Below are positions 55,991-64,000 of a stretch of DNA of 64,000 nt, one piece after another. Location: NCBI GenBank assembly GCA_030674155.1, contig CM060329.1, positions 29,629,682 through 29,693,681 of the forward strand, in the 5' to 3' direction. This DNA is from Stramonita haemastoma. Lineage: Eukaryota > Mollusca > Gastropoda > Neogastropoda > Muricidae. The notes beneath the pieces are model-generated. The model worked only from the letters and a program-made list of their open reading frames with translations. It had not been told where the DNA came from and ran no database searches. The position numbers and the translations under genes were made by a program. Every line of letters begins with the position of its first letter. Positions within the stretch are counted from its first letter, which is position 1.

Positions 55991-56240
55991 TGTCATTGAT
56001 TCTAGTGGCATGAAATGGCCTACACTTCCCAAAGGCGGAATGGTGTTTCAACCTGTTTTCAAAATGTTTTGCATGCATTCACACAGGGTTTCTCGGTTAA
56101 TAGTGTCACCTGAAGGGGGTGTGGAGTCAAGTAGGTTGACTCTTGGGGAAAATCCCCTAAAACGGGTGCCTTCATGGTGGCTCGAACTGGGGCCATCAGA
56201 TCTCTAGCAAAGCCCCAGCCACCAGGCTATCTCACCCCCA
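55990..56240 (-). mobile_element. S1 SINE
   Basis: GAAATGGCCTACACTTCCC, GGTGGCTCGAACTGGGGCC and CAGCCACCAGGCTATCTC. Confidence 0.72.
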
Positions 56241-56499
56241 ATACAACATCGTTATCAATAGATGGTGTTTGAGATATGTGGGGAGGGGGGGGCATGTGTA
56301 TGTGTGCTTCCTGAAGGGGTGGGTGATCATATTTTCTTGAGACGGCAATTTAAGGTAAAGGGTATTTAAGAGGGGGAGGTAGGATACACATTCAAATCAG
56401 TAATTAAAGGGAAATTATAGTATGGTGGGGGAAAATTATTTAGTTCATATATTTAAATAGATTATTTCTACAAAAACACTTTTTGTTGCATCATTCTTC

Positions 56500-56865
56500 A
56501 GCTAGAGCTCCAGGGTTCACTAATGGTGAGATTTAGCATATGTGACCATCTCTCCTCTCCCCCCCCCCCCCCCCCCCAAATCAGGTAGTGGCTTTTTAAC
56601 TTCACGGGTACAGTTGGGAATTGAACTTACCAATTTTGCCAGTGTCAAGGAATATCTCTTCTTTCTGATTATCAACTGTTGTGGGTTGTTTTGACATGCA
56701 CAAATCTGTAAGCACAGGGGTCTGGCTTGTCAGAGTCTCCTCTGAAAGGCTTGACATTCATTTTGAATTTCCTGTCGAACAGGGAAGAAAGGAGAAGGCT
56801 GGGAATCTAACCCGGAACCTGTTTTCTTGTTAGGTGAATGTCTAAACCATCCCACCACCTTCCAT
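56500..56865 (-). mobile_element. S2 repeat
   Basis: Orthologue of 13075-13475; GGGAATCTAACCCGGAACC and CTAAACCATCCCACCACC. Confidence 0.72.
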
Positions 56866-56869
56866 ATGA

Positions 56870-57334
56870 AATTTAAGCCCGGAAGCCTTTTTTACTGTTG
56901 GGGCTTAAACTTGGAGTAGACAATTTTTTTTAAGTCGTAGAAATGCCATCTGCTTTTGGTGGGAAAAGGAATTTGTGTGAAGAAAAAAAGTTGGAAAACC
57001 ATGGTGTCCACAAGCCATTGTATCCACATGCTTACATTCATGCATACATACAGACTGACAGGCCCAGTCCCAGCTACTAATCTTAACCATAACCGCTATA
57101 CTAAATACTAACTTTTTACACATACCCTAATCCTTACCCTGCATGTAAACACACTGGCAGATGGATACAATGGTACATGGACACAATGGTAAAGAGGTTT
57201 GGGCAAGAGTGAAATTTGAGAAAATTGGGTGTTTAGAAAGAAATCAGGTACTTATTCAGGTCCATGGCAAAGAGGGTTTTATTAAAAAAAAAATTTTTAT
57301 GTATATTCAGAGGTGGAATTTTTATTTCAAGGAT
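56870..57334. other. Spacer with GCATACATACAGACTGACAG (unit 4)
   Basis: Orthologue of 13480-13945; runs straight into the S1 body with no plus-strand SINE. Confidence 0.72.
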
Positions 57335-57510
57335 AACGAATATGCAATCATGTGCTTTTTTACATTTAGTCCCCATGTGCCTTCAAATTTGTAAGTTTTG
57401 TCATCCATTCCCATTGGCACACAATAAGCTACTCTTCGAAAAACAAGTTTTAACATGTGCGCAAGATGCTCCATGTGCAGTCACACATGGGACCTTAGTT
57501 TAGTCTCATC
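57335..57510 (-). mobile_element. S1 SINE body
   Basis: GCACATGATTGCATATTC at the 3' end on the minus strand; orthologue of 13945-14130. Confidence 0.73.
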
Positions 57511-58340
57511 TGGAGTATTTGGGGGGGGGGGGGGGTTGTTTGTTTTTTTTTGTGGGGGGAGGAGAGCTTTGTTGTTTAAAGAAGAGGGACAGGGGGAATT
57601 TAGAAAAAAGGATGTTCAGATACCAAATATGTGGATAAATATTTATATCAGTTAAACATGGGGAGACAGCTTGAGGGATAACTATGCATGTATGGAATCA
57701 GTAGAGGGCCAGGGATGGGGAAAGCTCAGTGAAAGGGGTGTTCAGGAAGATGTAGGTTGTGTTATTCAGGTCAGTGGGAATGTGGCAAAGAAGGGAGGTG
57801 TGTGTCTGTATACATGAGTGTGTATTTATTTATTTTACTTTATTTTTGATTGAGGATAATGAAATAAGCACTCGTGTGCTTTTTTTTTTACATCCAGTCC
57901 CTGTGTGTATGCTATTTTGTAAATGTCATCTGTTCCCACCGGCACACAATGGCCTTCTCTCACAAAAAGCAGAACAGGAATTAACGTGTGTGCAAGATGT
58001 TCTGCGTGAGTTTGCACATGGGGCCTTGGTTTATAGTCTTATTTGTGTGTGCATGTGGAATAGCTTGTGCTAGAAGCAAATTGTGTGCACTGGTGTTATC
58101 ACAGATTGTCATGGATAAGTATCCATGACATTAAAGCAACACTTGGTTCTGTTGTAAAACCAGCACTACAGTTACATTATTTATGTACATGTTTATTCAA
58201 GACAATGTCGGTCTTAATGATGTTTGTCCAGTTTGGATGGATTTTTGATTGTGTGGGTTTTTTTTCTTTTTTTTCAATCGTGTTGTTTAGCACATCACTT
58301 TATCTGTTTTCTTTTTCTTTTTGCTTTTTGGATGAGTGAT
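57511..58340. other. Module M9 (unit 4) interrupted by an S1 copy; right edge of the array
   Basis: The M9 landmarks run to 57810 and resume at about 58046. The repeat region ends just after TTTTTGCTTTTTGGATG, where the other units start a polypurine block. Confidence 0.7.
57845..58045 (-). mobile_element. S1 SINE, younger copy inside M9
   Basis: GATTGAGGATAATGAAATAAGC, GCACTCGTGTGC and CACCGGCACACAATGGCC. It is closer to the copies at 5283, 8737 and 61035 than to the array-embedded copies, and is absent from the other M9 modules. Confidence 0.82.
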
Positions 58341-58780
58341 TATTATGTTTCCTGTAACCAGTATTGCATTCATTTTTCCTGTATTTCATGATAGCCTTGT
58401 AAAAAATTTGAAGATTTTATACCTTTAAACAAGTGGTGAGCACACACTTCTAGCACTTGACTTCTCAACTGACTTTTTCCTGAGAAAATAAGATTTGCAT
58501 AACTCCCACTTCTTTAAAACTTTCAAGCTGAGGCAGGGTGTCTGTGCTTTCCAGCTGTAAAGATACTTTAAAGATGTTTTAAAAGCATATTGGAATGAAA
58601 CATGTCATTGTGGTCTGAAGTAATTAATCTGATATACAGTGAAACTGGAATATACCCCCTTTCTGTTCCGATTGGTACAGGATTAATCAGATTCTGGTCT
58701 GATCTTACTACTGACAATTCTGACAAGCCTTGATCAAAGTTGTATTATGTACTATATGATTTAGATACAAAGAGAGTGTA
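58340..58780. other. Ordinary-complexity sequence right of the array
   Basis: No repeat homologous to the array and no gene recognised. Confidence 0.45.
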
Positions 58781-59045
58781 TTGATGACACTCTACTTTTG
58801 ACACTTCTAAATCCAACCTCATGACGCATTTCTTTCAAACCTAAGATTTTCCCCTCCTGTTGTCATCGTCTGAAATCCCCATCACCCTGCTGGTCTATAT
58901 CCTTTATGTGTGCATGTGTATATATTCAAATTTGTTAAAGCTATTAATTGGTTGCTTGTGTAAGAATAGGTTGAATGCAAGCGCTTTGATTTGTTTTTGC
59001 AAGATGCAGCGCTTATATGAATTCCATGCATTATTATTTATTTTG
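58780..59045 (+). mobile_element. LINE 3' end (C-terminal codons, UTR, ATT tail)
   Basis: SKSNLMTHFFQT followed by a stop (about 58809-58848) resembles the FKSKLKTHLF terminus of many LINE polyproteins. The 3' end GCGCTTTGATTTG, GATGCAGCGCTTATATGAATTCC and ATTATTATTT matches the tails at 30.8 and 41.7 kb. Confidence 0.65.
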
Positions 59046-59162
59046 CTCAGAATGGATTAAGAAAATTCATAAAATTTCGATGGAAACAGGGTTTGACTGT
59101 GTCAGGGAAACAGACTTTTGTAAACAAAGATAGTTTATGTTGTGATGTCATAAAGGCTTTGA

Positions 59163-59444
59163 AAATTTGTAACGTCGTGGTCAGAAGAGTTGCAAAGATG
59201 TAATAAATACACATTTTATTGCAGTTACAAAAAAAGTTTTAAAAGGGAAAATTACATTAGTGAGGTGCTATATAACAATATCATTTCTTTATTTAGATTG
59301 AGGTGTATTAATCAGTCAATGCTGATTGAAACCAGACGAGTGAATGGCATTCAACATGGAAATCTTTGTAAACAATGTAACATGAAAACAATAGGCGATG
59401 AGTTTCACTTTATATTGGAATGTCCAAAGTGTTTTTGTGAATGA
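59163..59444 (+). pseudogene. LINE C-terminal zinc-knuckle fragment
   Basis: The frame (stop at 59160-59162) reads WSEELQRCNKY, KRENYISEVLYNN, FRLRC, LIETRRVNG and LCKQCNMKTIGDEFHFILEC. It contains C-X2-C-X9-H-X4-C and the IGDE-FHF-C pattern that ends many invertebrate LINE ORFs. It lacks an RT domain and has no ATG start. It ends at TGA 59442-59444. Confidence 0.75.
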
Positions 59445-59850
59445 AAATTACATATTATACAGTTGATTTTGTTTACTGAAATCCTCCATGTCCCAAGGCA
59501 TATTAAATCTGAAATCTGAAATCTCGAGATATTTTCAAGTGATGGTGTCAGAATTCAAAAGCAAACAAAATTAGGTTGGTCAGTCATTGTGTCCCTGCTG
59601 GTCAGAGCATGGAGAAAAGCCTACCTCCCCCTTCAACCAAAAAAAGAGGCTGGAGTAAGGGTAGCCAGCTTGCAGCTGAAATAGAACAAAAGAAAGTTTC
59701 GGTTTTTTTTAAATTGTCAAAACATGATGAAATGTAATACAAAAATCTTAAAACTTAACATAAAAAGTAAGACTTGACCAAGGCCTTTGTTTAGTGCTCT
59801 ATTCATGACTGACTGACTGAGTGTTTATAAATCTAGAGAATGTGCACAAG
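59445..59850. other. Sequence after LINE fragment
   Basis: AT-rich; an AAATCTGAAATCTGAAATCT triplication (59509-59525) may be the tail of the preceding LINE. Otherwise nothing recognised. Confidence 0.45.
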
Positions 59851-59854
59851 CTGT

Positions 59855-59856
<2 letters not shown>

Positions 59857-59936
<80 letters not shown>

Positions 59937-59937
59937 C
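59857..59937. repeat. (CT)n microsatellite
   Basis: Two CT tracts with one CC interruption. Confidence 0.97.
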
Positions 59938-60074
59938 TGCCTCAGTCAATTGTACTCTATCAGTCTATCACAACTCTGACATTTAGTTGTATTTGAATGC
60001 CTCTCAGAAATTAATATATGCATGCACAAATATGTACTCTTTAGTACATCAAACCACACCTTGTAAATCGTGAG

Positions 60075-60335
60075 TTCACTGGTACAAAAGGCCTACTCTT
60101 AAAAGTGGAACAGGTTTCAACATGCACAAGATGTTTTGTATATGTTTGCACATGAGACTTTGGTTTATAGTTTCATCTGAAGGCCTAGGACGTTAGGGGA
60201 AGTGGAGTTGGCACTGATGCTAACTCCAGAGGAAAAATCCCCTTGAACAGGTGTCTTGATGGTGGTGGCTTGAACCCAGGCTGTCAGATCACAAGCACAA
60301 TGCACAGTGTTCTAACCACCAGGCTATCTGATCTT
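60075..60335 (-). mobile_element. S1 SINE with clear tRNA-like head
   Basis: On minus: TAGCCTGGTGG (A box, one mismatch) and GGTTCAAGCC (B box), then CAAGGGGATTTTTCCTCTGG and the body with CATGTGCAAACATATAC. Confidence 0.83.
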
Positions 60336-60378
60336 CTATACTGTGTGCAGGCATCATTGGAAATTTTGAAAAATAACA

Positions 60379-60419
60379 CACACCCACACACACACACACC
60401 ACACACACACACACACAAC
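60379..60419. repeat. (CA)n microsatellite
   Basis: CA units with one CC interruption. Confidence 0.95.
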
Positions 60420-60421
60420 GT

Positions 60422-60664
60422 TTAGTAACCAAACCTCGCCCTCCCAAGATTACCAATACTTTCAAAATCAACCAACACAGACACAACCATTTGCTGGCAT
60501 TTCCAAGACCCAGAAATAATCTATATAAATCAAGCCTCCTATATTCAGGTAGTGACCTATGGAATAAGCTACCAAAAAATTTGAAATGTATCAAAAACAA
60601 AGATCATTTTAAAACACATCTAAAAAAATATTTAATGAATAAGTGTTTAGAACATGATTTGTAA
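60422..60664 (+). pseudogene. LINE ORF2 C-terminal fragment (LWNKLP motif)
   Basis: An open frame of 80 codons without an ATG reads LLYSGSDLWNKLPKNLKC, then DHFKTHLKKYLMNK and a stop. The YSG-xxxWNxLPxxL-(x)n-FKxxLKxYL pattern is the usual C-terminus of CR1/L2/Jockey-like LINE reverse transcriptases. The upstream part has been replaced by (CA)n. Confidence 0.8.
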
Positions 60665-60960
60665 ACTTGTACATATGCATGTGATATAGCATCATCCTTT
60701 ACTGTTTCATTTCAACATACTTGTATTGTGGCCTAGTGTTACAACTGAATTCAATATAATGTTACATGTAGCATGTGTGCGAGGGACAGAGAGATGAATG
60801 TGTCACTGATGGTTATTATCATTATAAGTATGGTATGACCACAGTTTATATGGTCATAATTTATTATATATGTTCATTTCTTGATGTTACTTTCAAGGAT
60901 ACTGATCTGTTGATGACTTGATAGGATATTAGACTTTGATATGCTGATTCTGGTGTGTTT
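60665..60960 (+). mobile_element. Probable 3' UTR of the preceding LINE
   Basis: CTTGTATTGTGGCCTAGTG and AATTCAATATAATG follow the stop codon. The end is not defined. Confidence 0.4.
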
Positions 60961-61029
60961 GTGTGTGCATGCATGCATGCATGTATGTGTGTGTTTTATT
61001 TATTTTCTTTAATTTATTTACTCTTTTTT

Positions 61030-61355
61030 TTATCAAGGATAATGGAATAAGCACTCGTGTGCTTTTTTTCATCCAGTACCCGTGTGTATACCGTTGTGTA
61101 AATATTGTCATCTGTTCCCACCGGCACACAATGGCCCACTCTTACGAAAAGCAAAACAGGATTTAACGTGTGCGCAAGATGTTCTGTGTGCGTTCGCACG
61201 TGGGGCCTCGGTTCACAGTCTCTTCCGAAAGACTTTTGGGGAGAGTGGAGTCAGCACTGATGTTAACTCCAGGGGAAAAATCCCCTCAAACAGGAGTGGA
61301 ACTCAGGTCATCAAATTGCAAGCGCAATGTTCTGACCATTATGCTATCTTGGCCC
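61030..61355 (-). mobile_element. S1 SINE, best complete copy
   Basis: Minus strand: A box TAGCATAATGG fits the consensus, B-box region GAGTTCCACTCC, junction GAGTTAACATCAGTGCTGAC, then body GCGAACGCACACAGAACATC and 3' GCACACGAGTGC, ending CATTATCCTTGATAAAA. About 320 bases long; a good reference for the family. Confidence 0.87.
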
Positions 61356-61359
61356 CCCC

Positions 61360-62140
61360 ACCCCCCTATCTTCTGTGTGTGTGTGGTTGTCACTGTTGTT
61401 GTTGTTGATGTTGTTTGGTTGGGTTTTTACATTTTATTGTTTTTTGCCTGATTTTATCTGTTTGGTTTCCTTTTGGGTTTTTTGGTCATTTTTTGTTTGT
61501 TCTGTTGTGTGTGTGAGTGTAAATGCAATATATGAGATATTTAGTTAAAGGAAATGTTGACTCCTCTTTTCTTTTATGTACATTTTTGTGGGTTTTTTAT
61601 TTTATTTTTATTATTTATTTTTTATTACATAATTGATGATGCTGGTGCTCGCGTTAGTTGTGATTTTTTGTGCCTGAATGCACTCACCTGATGGAAGGAC
61701 TGATGTGTTTTTGTTGTAAATCAAAAAGCACACGTGCTTGGGAGTGAAGGACTGAGAAAAGGGAAGAAAATGAATGCGATTGTTTTACTTTCTGCTTTGA
61801 ATCCATTTTTTGTTAGGTTATGTATTGTTTTTCTTTTGTATACACCGTACTTCTTTTGGAGGAGGGAATTGATATAGGTTTGCATGTGTGTGTGTTAAAC
61901 GATTTTAAAGGAAACCATTCATTATTTTCCTCTGTGTGTGTGTGTGTCTATTATATATTGTGTGTGTGTTTGTGTGTAGTTTCTTCTTTTGGTGTGGGTA
62001 TTTTTCAATTTCTTTTTCTTATCTTTTTCATTTGTATGACATATTTTCTTAAGGTTTTTCCTTTTTCAAATATGCATATATATGATGTTTTTTTCTTAGA
62101 TGGATGGCTTAATGAAAAAAGCAACTACACTGCTTATTCA
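61360..62140. other. T-rich sequence, nothing recognised
   Basis: GT and T runs. The frame at 61820-62167 has no domain and ends inside the 3' tail of a retroelement. Confidence 0.45.
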
Positions 62141-62188
62141 ATGTATCTTCTGGAAATAAAAGTTTGATTGACTTGACTTGACTTGACA
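62095..62188 (+). mobile_element. Retroelement 3' end with (ACTTG)n tail
   Basis: CTGGAAATAAAAGTTTGATT is followed by four ACTTG units. The AATAAA plus pentamer layout resembles the S1 tail at 1481-1575 but the preceding sequence differs. Confidence 0.55.
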
Positions 62189-62189
62189 C

Positions 62190-62540
62190 ATTTAAACTTT
62201 GTACAGCAGAGTTTGGTGGCTTTTTTTTTTTTTTTTTTGTTTTGTTATTTCTTTGATTTTGTTTTTCGCTTTTTTTTGGGGGGGGGGGGGGGGGTTGAGA
62301 AGGGGAGTTGGGTTGATTGTGTGTATGTGTGTGTGCACGCGCTTTGGGGGGGAGGAGGGGAGGGGCGTTACTGATCCCTACAAAGTAATTGGCATGATGG
62401 GTGGAAAGTAGGGGAGATAACTTGCTGAGCCAGGTTAGTTGAAGCTGGTACCCTTTTGAAAAAAAACTTGCATTAAAAATTTTTTTTCTATAACTCAAAA
62501 GAATAAATCATTGTGAAACACACGTTTGTGCACACATGCG
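62190..62540. other. Homopolymer-rich stretch
   Basis: T19 near 62221, G-run of about 17 near 62278-62294, then GGGGGGGAGGAGGGGAGGGG near 62345. No gene. Confidence 0.6.
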
Positions 62541-62553
62541 CGCGCACCACACA

Positions 62554-62605
<52 letters not shown>
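62541..62605. repeat. (CA)n microsatellite
   Basis: Uninterrupted CA after CGCGCGCACC. Confidence 0.96.
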
Positions 62606-62608
<3 letters not shown>

Positions 62609-63260
62609 CGTTATATGATATAGCAAGCATATTTGAAAGTTTTTCCTTTTAAAACGTTGGGGAGGGCAACCATACTCTAGCTGTGAACTGTTCCCAGGGA
62701 AGTTGAGCCAGAATTCAGGCAGAAGAAAAAAAAACTCTGTCTGCCACACCACAAATCATCTATTTCAACCTATCTTTATGATGGCTTTTTTGCCTGGTTT
62801 AAGGTTCAGGATTTTGTCTTGTTACGCAACCATGTCCCTTTTTAGTCCTGCAAAAAAGGTGCTCTTTTGCTGTTATTGTGTGCACAGTACCCATCAGTGA
62901 AAGCAGAAACCATCCCACTCCCAGCGACTGTATACAGCAAAGGTTAATGGAGTTGGTTAGGTTTTTGGTTGGGTGTTGTTTATTTTTATTTTTTTTTGGT
63001 TTCACTTTTTACTACCCTCCCAACATACATGAGAAGCAACTACTCTCCAAATAGGGAAAAGCAACATCTGCTACAAGCACGCAACCACATGTACACAGCA
63101 CACATGAGACCAAGTAATTTTTATGGTATAAACATTTCTTTTTTCATATCTCAACTATGTAAACGTGTCAAATGTATTAACTTGAAAGCAATGAAGTCGT
63201 GAATACTAAACACTGCATGTGAAACATTACATCATACATTCAGTATACCATAATTTCACA
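62606..63260. other. Ordinary-complexity sequence
   Basis: No repeat family or coding region recognised. Confidence 0.45.
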
Positions 63261-63264
63261 TCTT

Positions 63265-63267
63265 ACA

Positions 63268-63300
<33 letters not shown>

Positions 63301-63325
63301 CGCTCTCTCTCTCTTCTCTCTCTGC
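63265..63325. repeat. (CT)n microsatellite, then CCTG tetramers
   Basis: CT with CG and TT interruptions; GCCTGCTTGCCTGCCTGCC follows at 63337-63358. Confidence 0.94.
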
Positions 63326-63555
63326 ACACACACACAAGCCTGCTTGCCTGCCTGCCTGTCTGATAAAGTGTTAAGAAGAAGCAGCTACTTTCATATTTCT
63401 TGCTGCGATGCAGAAGTTTTATCTGTTACTGAATGTGACTCATAACCTAGTTCAATGACTTCAGGCCTTGTCTGATAAGATACCAAAATTATTGATCTAC
63501 TTCATCAGCAGTTTTTGAAGTGTAGGTATAGGTCCTTAAACAGTTGGCTGAACAG

Positions 63556-63745
63556 TTTTTATGATTAATATTGTGTTTTACTGTAGGAGCTGGTGTGTGT
63601 GTGGTGTCATGTGCATGCATGTGTGTGTTGTATGTGTGTGTAATTGTTTTTTATGATTAATGTTATTGTGTTTTACTGTAGGAGCTGGTGTATGTGTGGT
63701 GTCGTGTGCATGCATATGTGTGTTGTGTTATGTGTGTGTGGGGGG
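63556..63745. repeat. ~95-bp tandem duplication with GT
   Basis: TATGATTAATaTTGTGTTTTAC, TGTAGGAGCTGGTGT and GTGTGCATGCAT occur in both 63556-63645 and 63650-63745. The second copy continues into a GT/GGGGG-rich segment. Confidence 0.85.
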
Positions 63746-64000
63746 GAGGGGGAGTGTGTACATGCGTGTGCGTATTCATATGTATGTGTGTGTAATATTT
63801 CTTTTATAGCTTTCTATAAAGCTTAAAATCAACTTGATTATATAGCTGTTTCTATGGAAGGTTGTTTTTTTCATAGCTTTTGTTATTCTTTCCTTGTGAT
63901 GGTGTAGGGTCGTATACTGTACAGGTGTGCTGCAACTTTACATCACTGTGTCTGCCTTGTTTATTGAACGGCTAGCCACAACAGGTGTGCATGAATACTC

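Larger units (their letters stand above)
10570..58340. repeat. Higher-order repeat region of about 48 kb
   Basis: The same modules recur in the same order and orientation: 29-bp satellite, A-rich link, S1 block, spacer, S2 block, spacer with GCATACATACAGACTGACAG, S1 body, spacer with GGGGAGACAGCCAGAGG, polypurine satellite, spacer, polypurine satellite, GGACTTC minisatellite plus RT remnant (repeated several times), and back to the 29-bp satellite. Units begin near 10570, 34440, 45830 and 55300. Unit 1 contains two extra rounds (from 19200 and from 26700). The left edge is inside an RT module (10570-10780). The right edge is at about 58340, where the polypurine satellite would be expected. 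All units are on the same strand. Confidence 0.85.

Noticed and set aside
61820..62167. 115-codon frame
   Set aside because: Crosses T-rich and GT-rich DNA and ends in a retroelement 3' tail; no domain.

Overview
This is a eukaryotic, AT-rich, non-genic window with very heavy microsatellite content ((GT)n, (CT)n, (TA)n, pentamers, poly-C/poly-G) and many copies of tRNA-derived SINEs and truncated non-LTR retrotransposons. No host protein-coding gene could be supported. Nearly all long open frames are translations of simple repeats or minisatellites. The mixture (GT/CT-dominated microsatellites, a SINE whose 3' end carries GCACACGAGTGC, RTE-type and RNase H-bearing LINE remnants, LINE tails with ATT repeats) suggests a marine invertebrate, most likely a mollusc such as a gastropod. 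That assignment is an inference from sequence style, not a match.

Layout. 1-10.57 kb: a 4-copy degenerate tandem repeat, then dense microsatellites, several SINE copies, an inverted (CA/CG)n-(GT)n pair around 4.3-5.1 kb and a C29/G38 homopolymer pair near 6.3 kb. About 10.57-58.34 kb: one continuous higher-order repeat region, the main finding. Here homologous modules recur in the same order: a 29-bp-unit satellite, a polypurine ~60-bp-unit satellite (core GGGGAAAAGAAAAGG then GGTGGTTGGAGG), SINE-derived blocks, conserved spacers, and about 22 copies of a module. Each of those copies joins a minisatellite built on a GGACTTCATCA-like core to a decayed reverse-transcriptase core, best readable as QGMVLSPVLFIICMND followed at the right distance by a YADD-like box. 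Four edge-to-edge units are seen (start about 10.57, 34.44, 45.83 and 55.30 kb); the first contains two extra internal rounds. 58.34-64 kb: remnants of at least three LINE 3' ends, further SINE copies, and T-rich and microsatellite DNA, ending in a ~90-bp tandem duplication.

Younger insertions sit inside the repeat region and date it: a RNase H/zinc-knuckle LINE fragment (25.28-26.35 kb) bounded by 325/368-bp direct repeats, an RTE-like fragment (39.30-40.20 kb), a SINE with an exact 10-bp target-site duplication (27.36-27.64 kb), and a second SINE with a 12-13-bp duplication (52.22-52.51 kb). Some insertions are shared by only some units, which gives a relative order for the duplications. 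Nothing here acts as a pathway. The window is best read as a record of retroelement capture, minisatellite birth and repeated segmental amplification. Coordinates of repeat boundaries are read by eye and are approximate to about 5-30 bases unless stated as exact.
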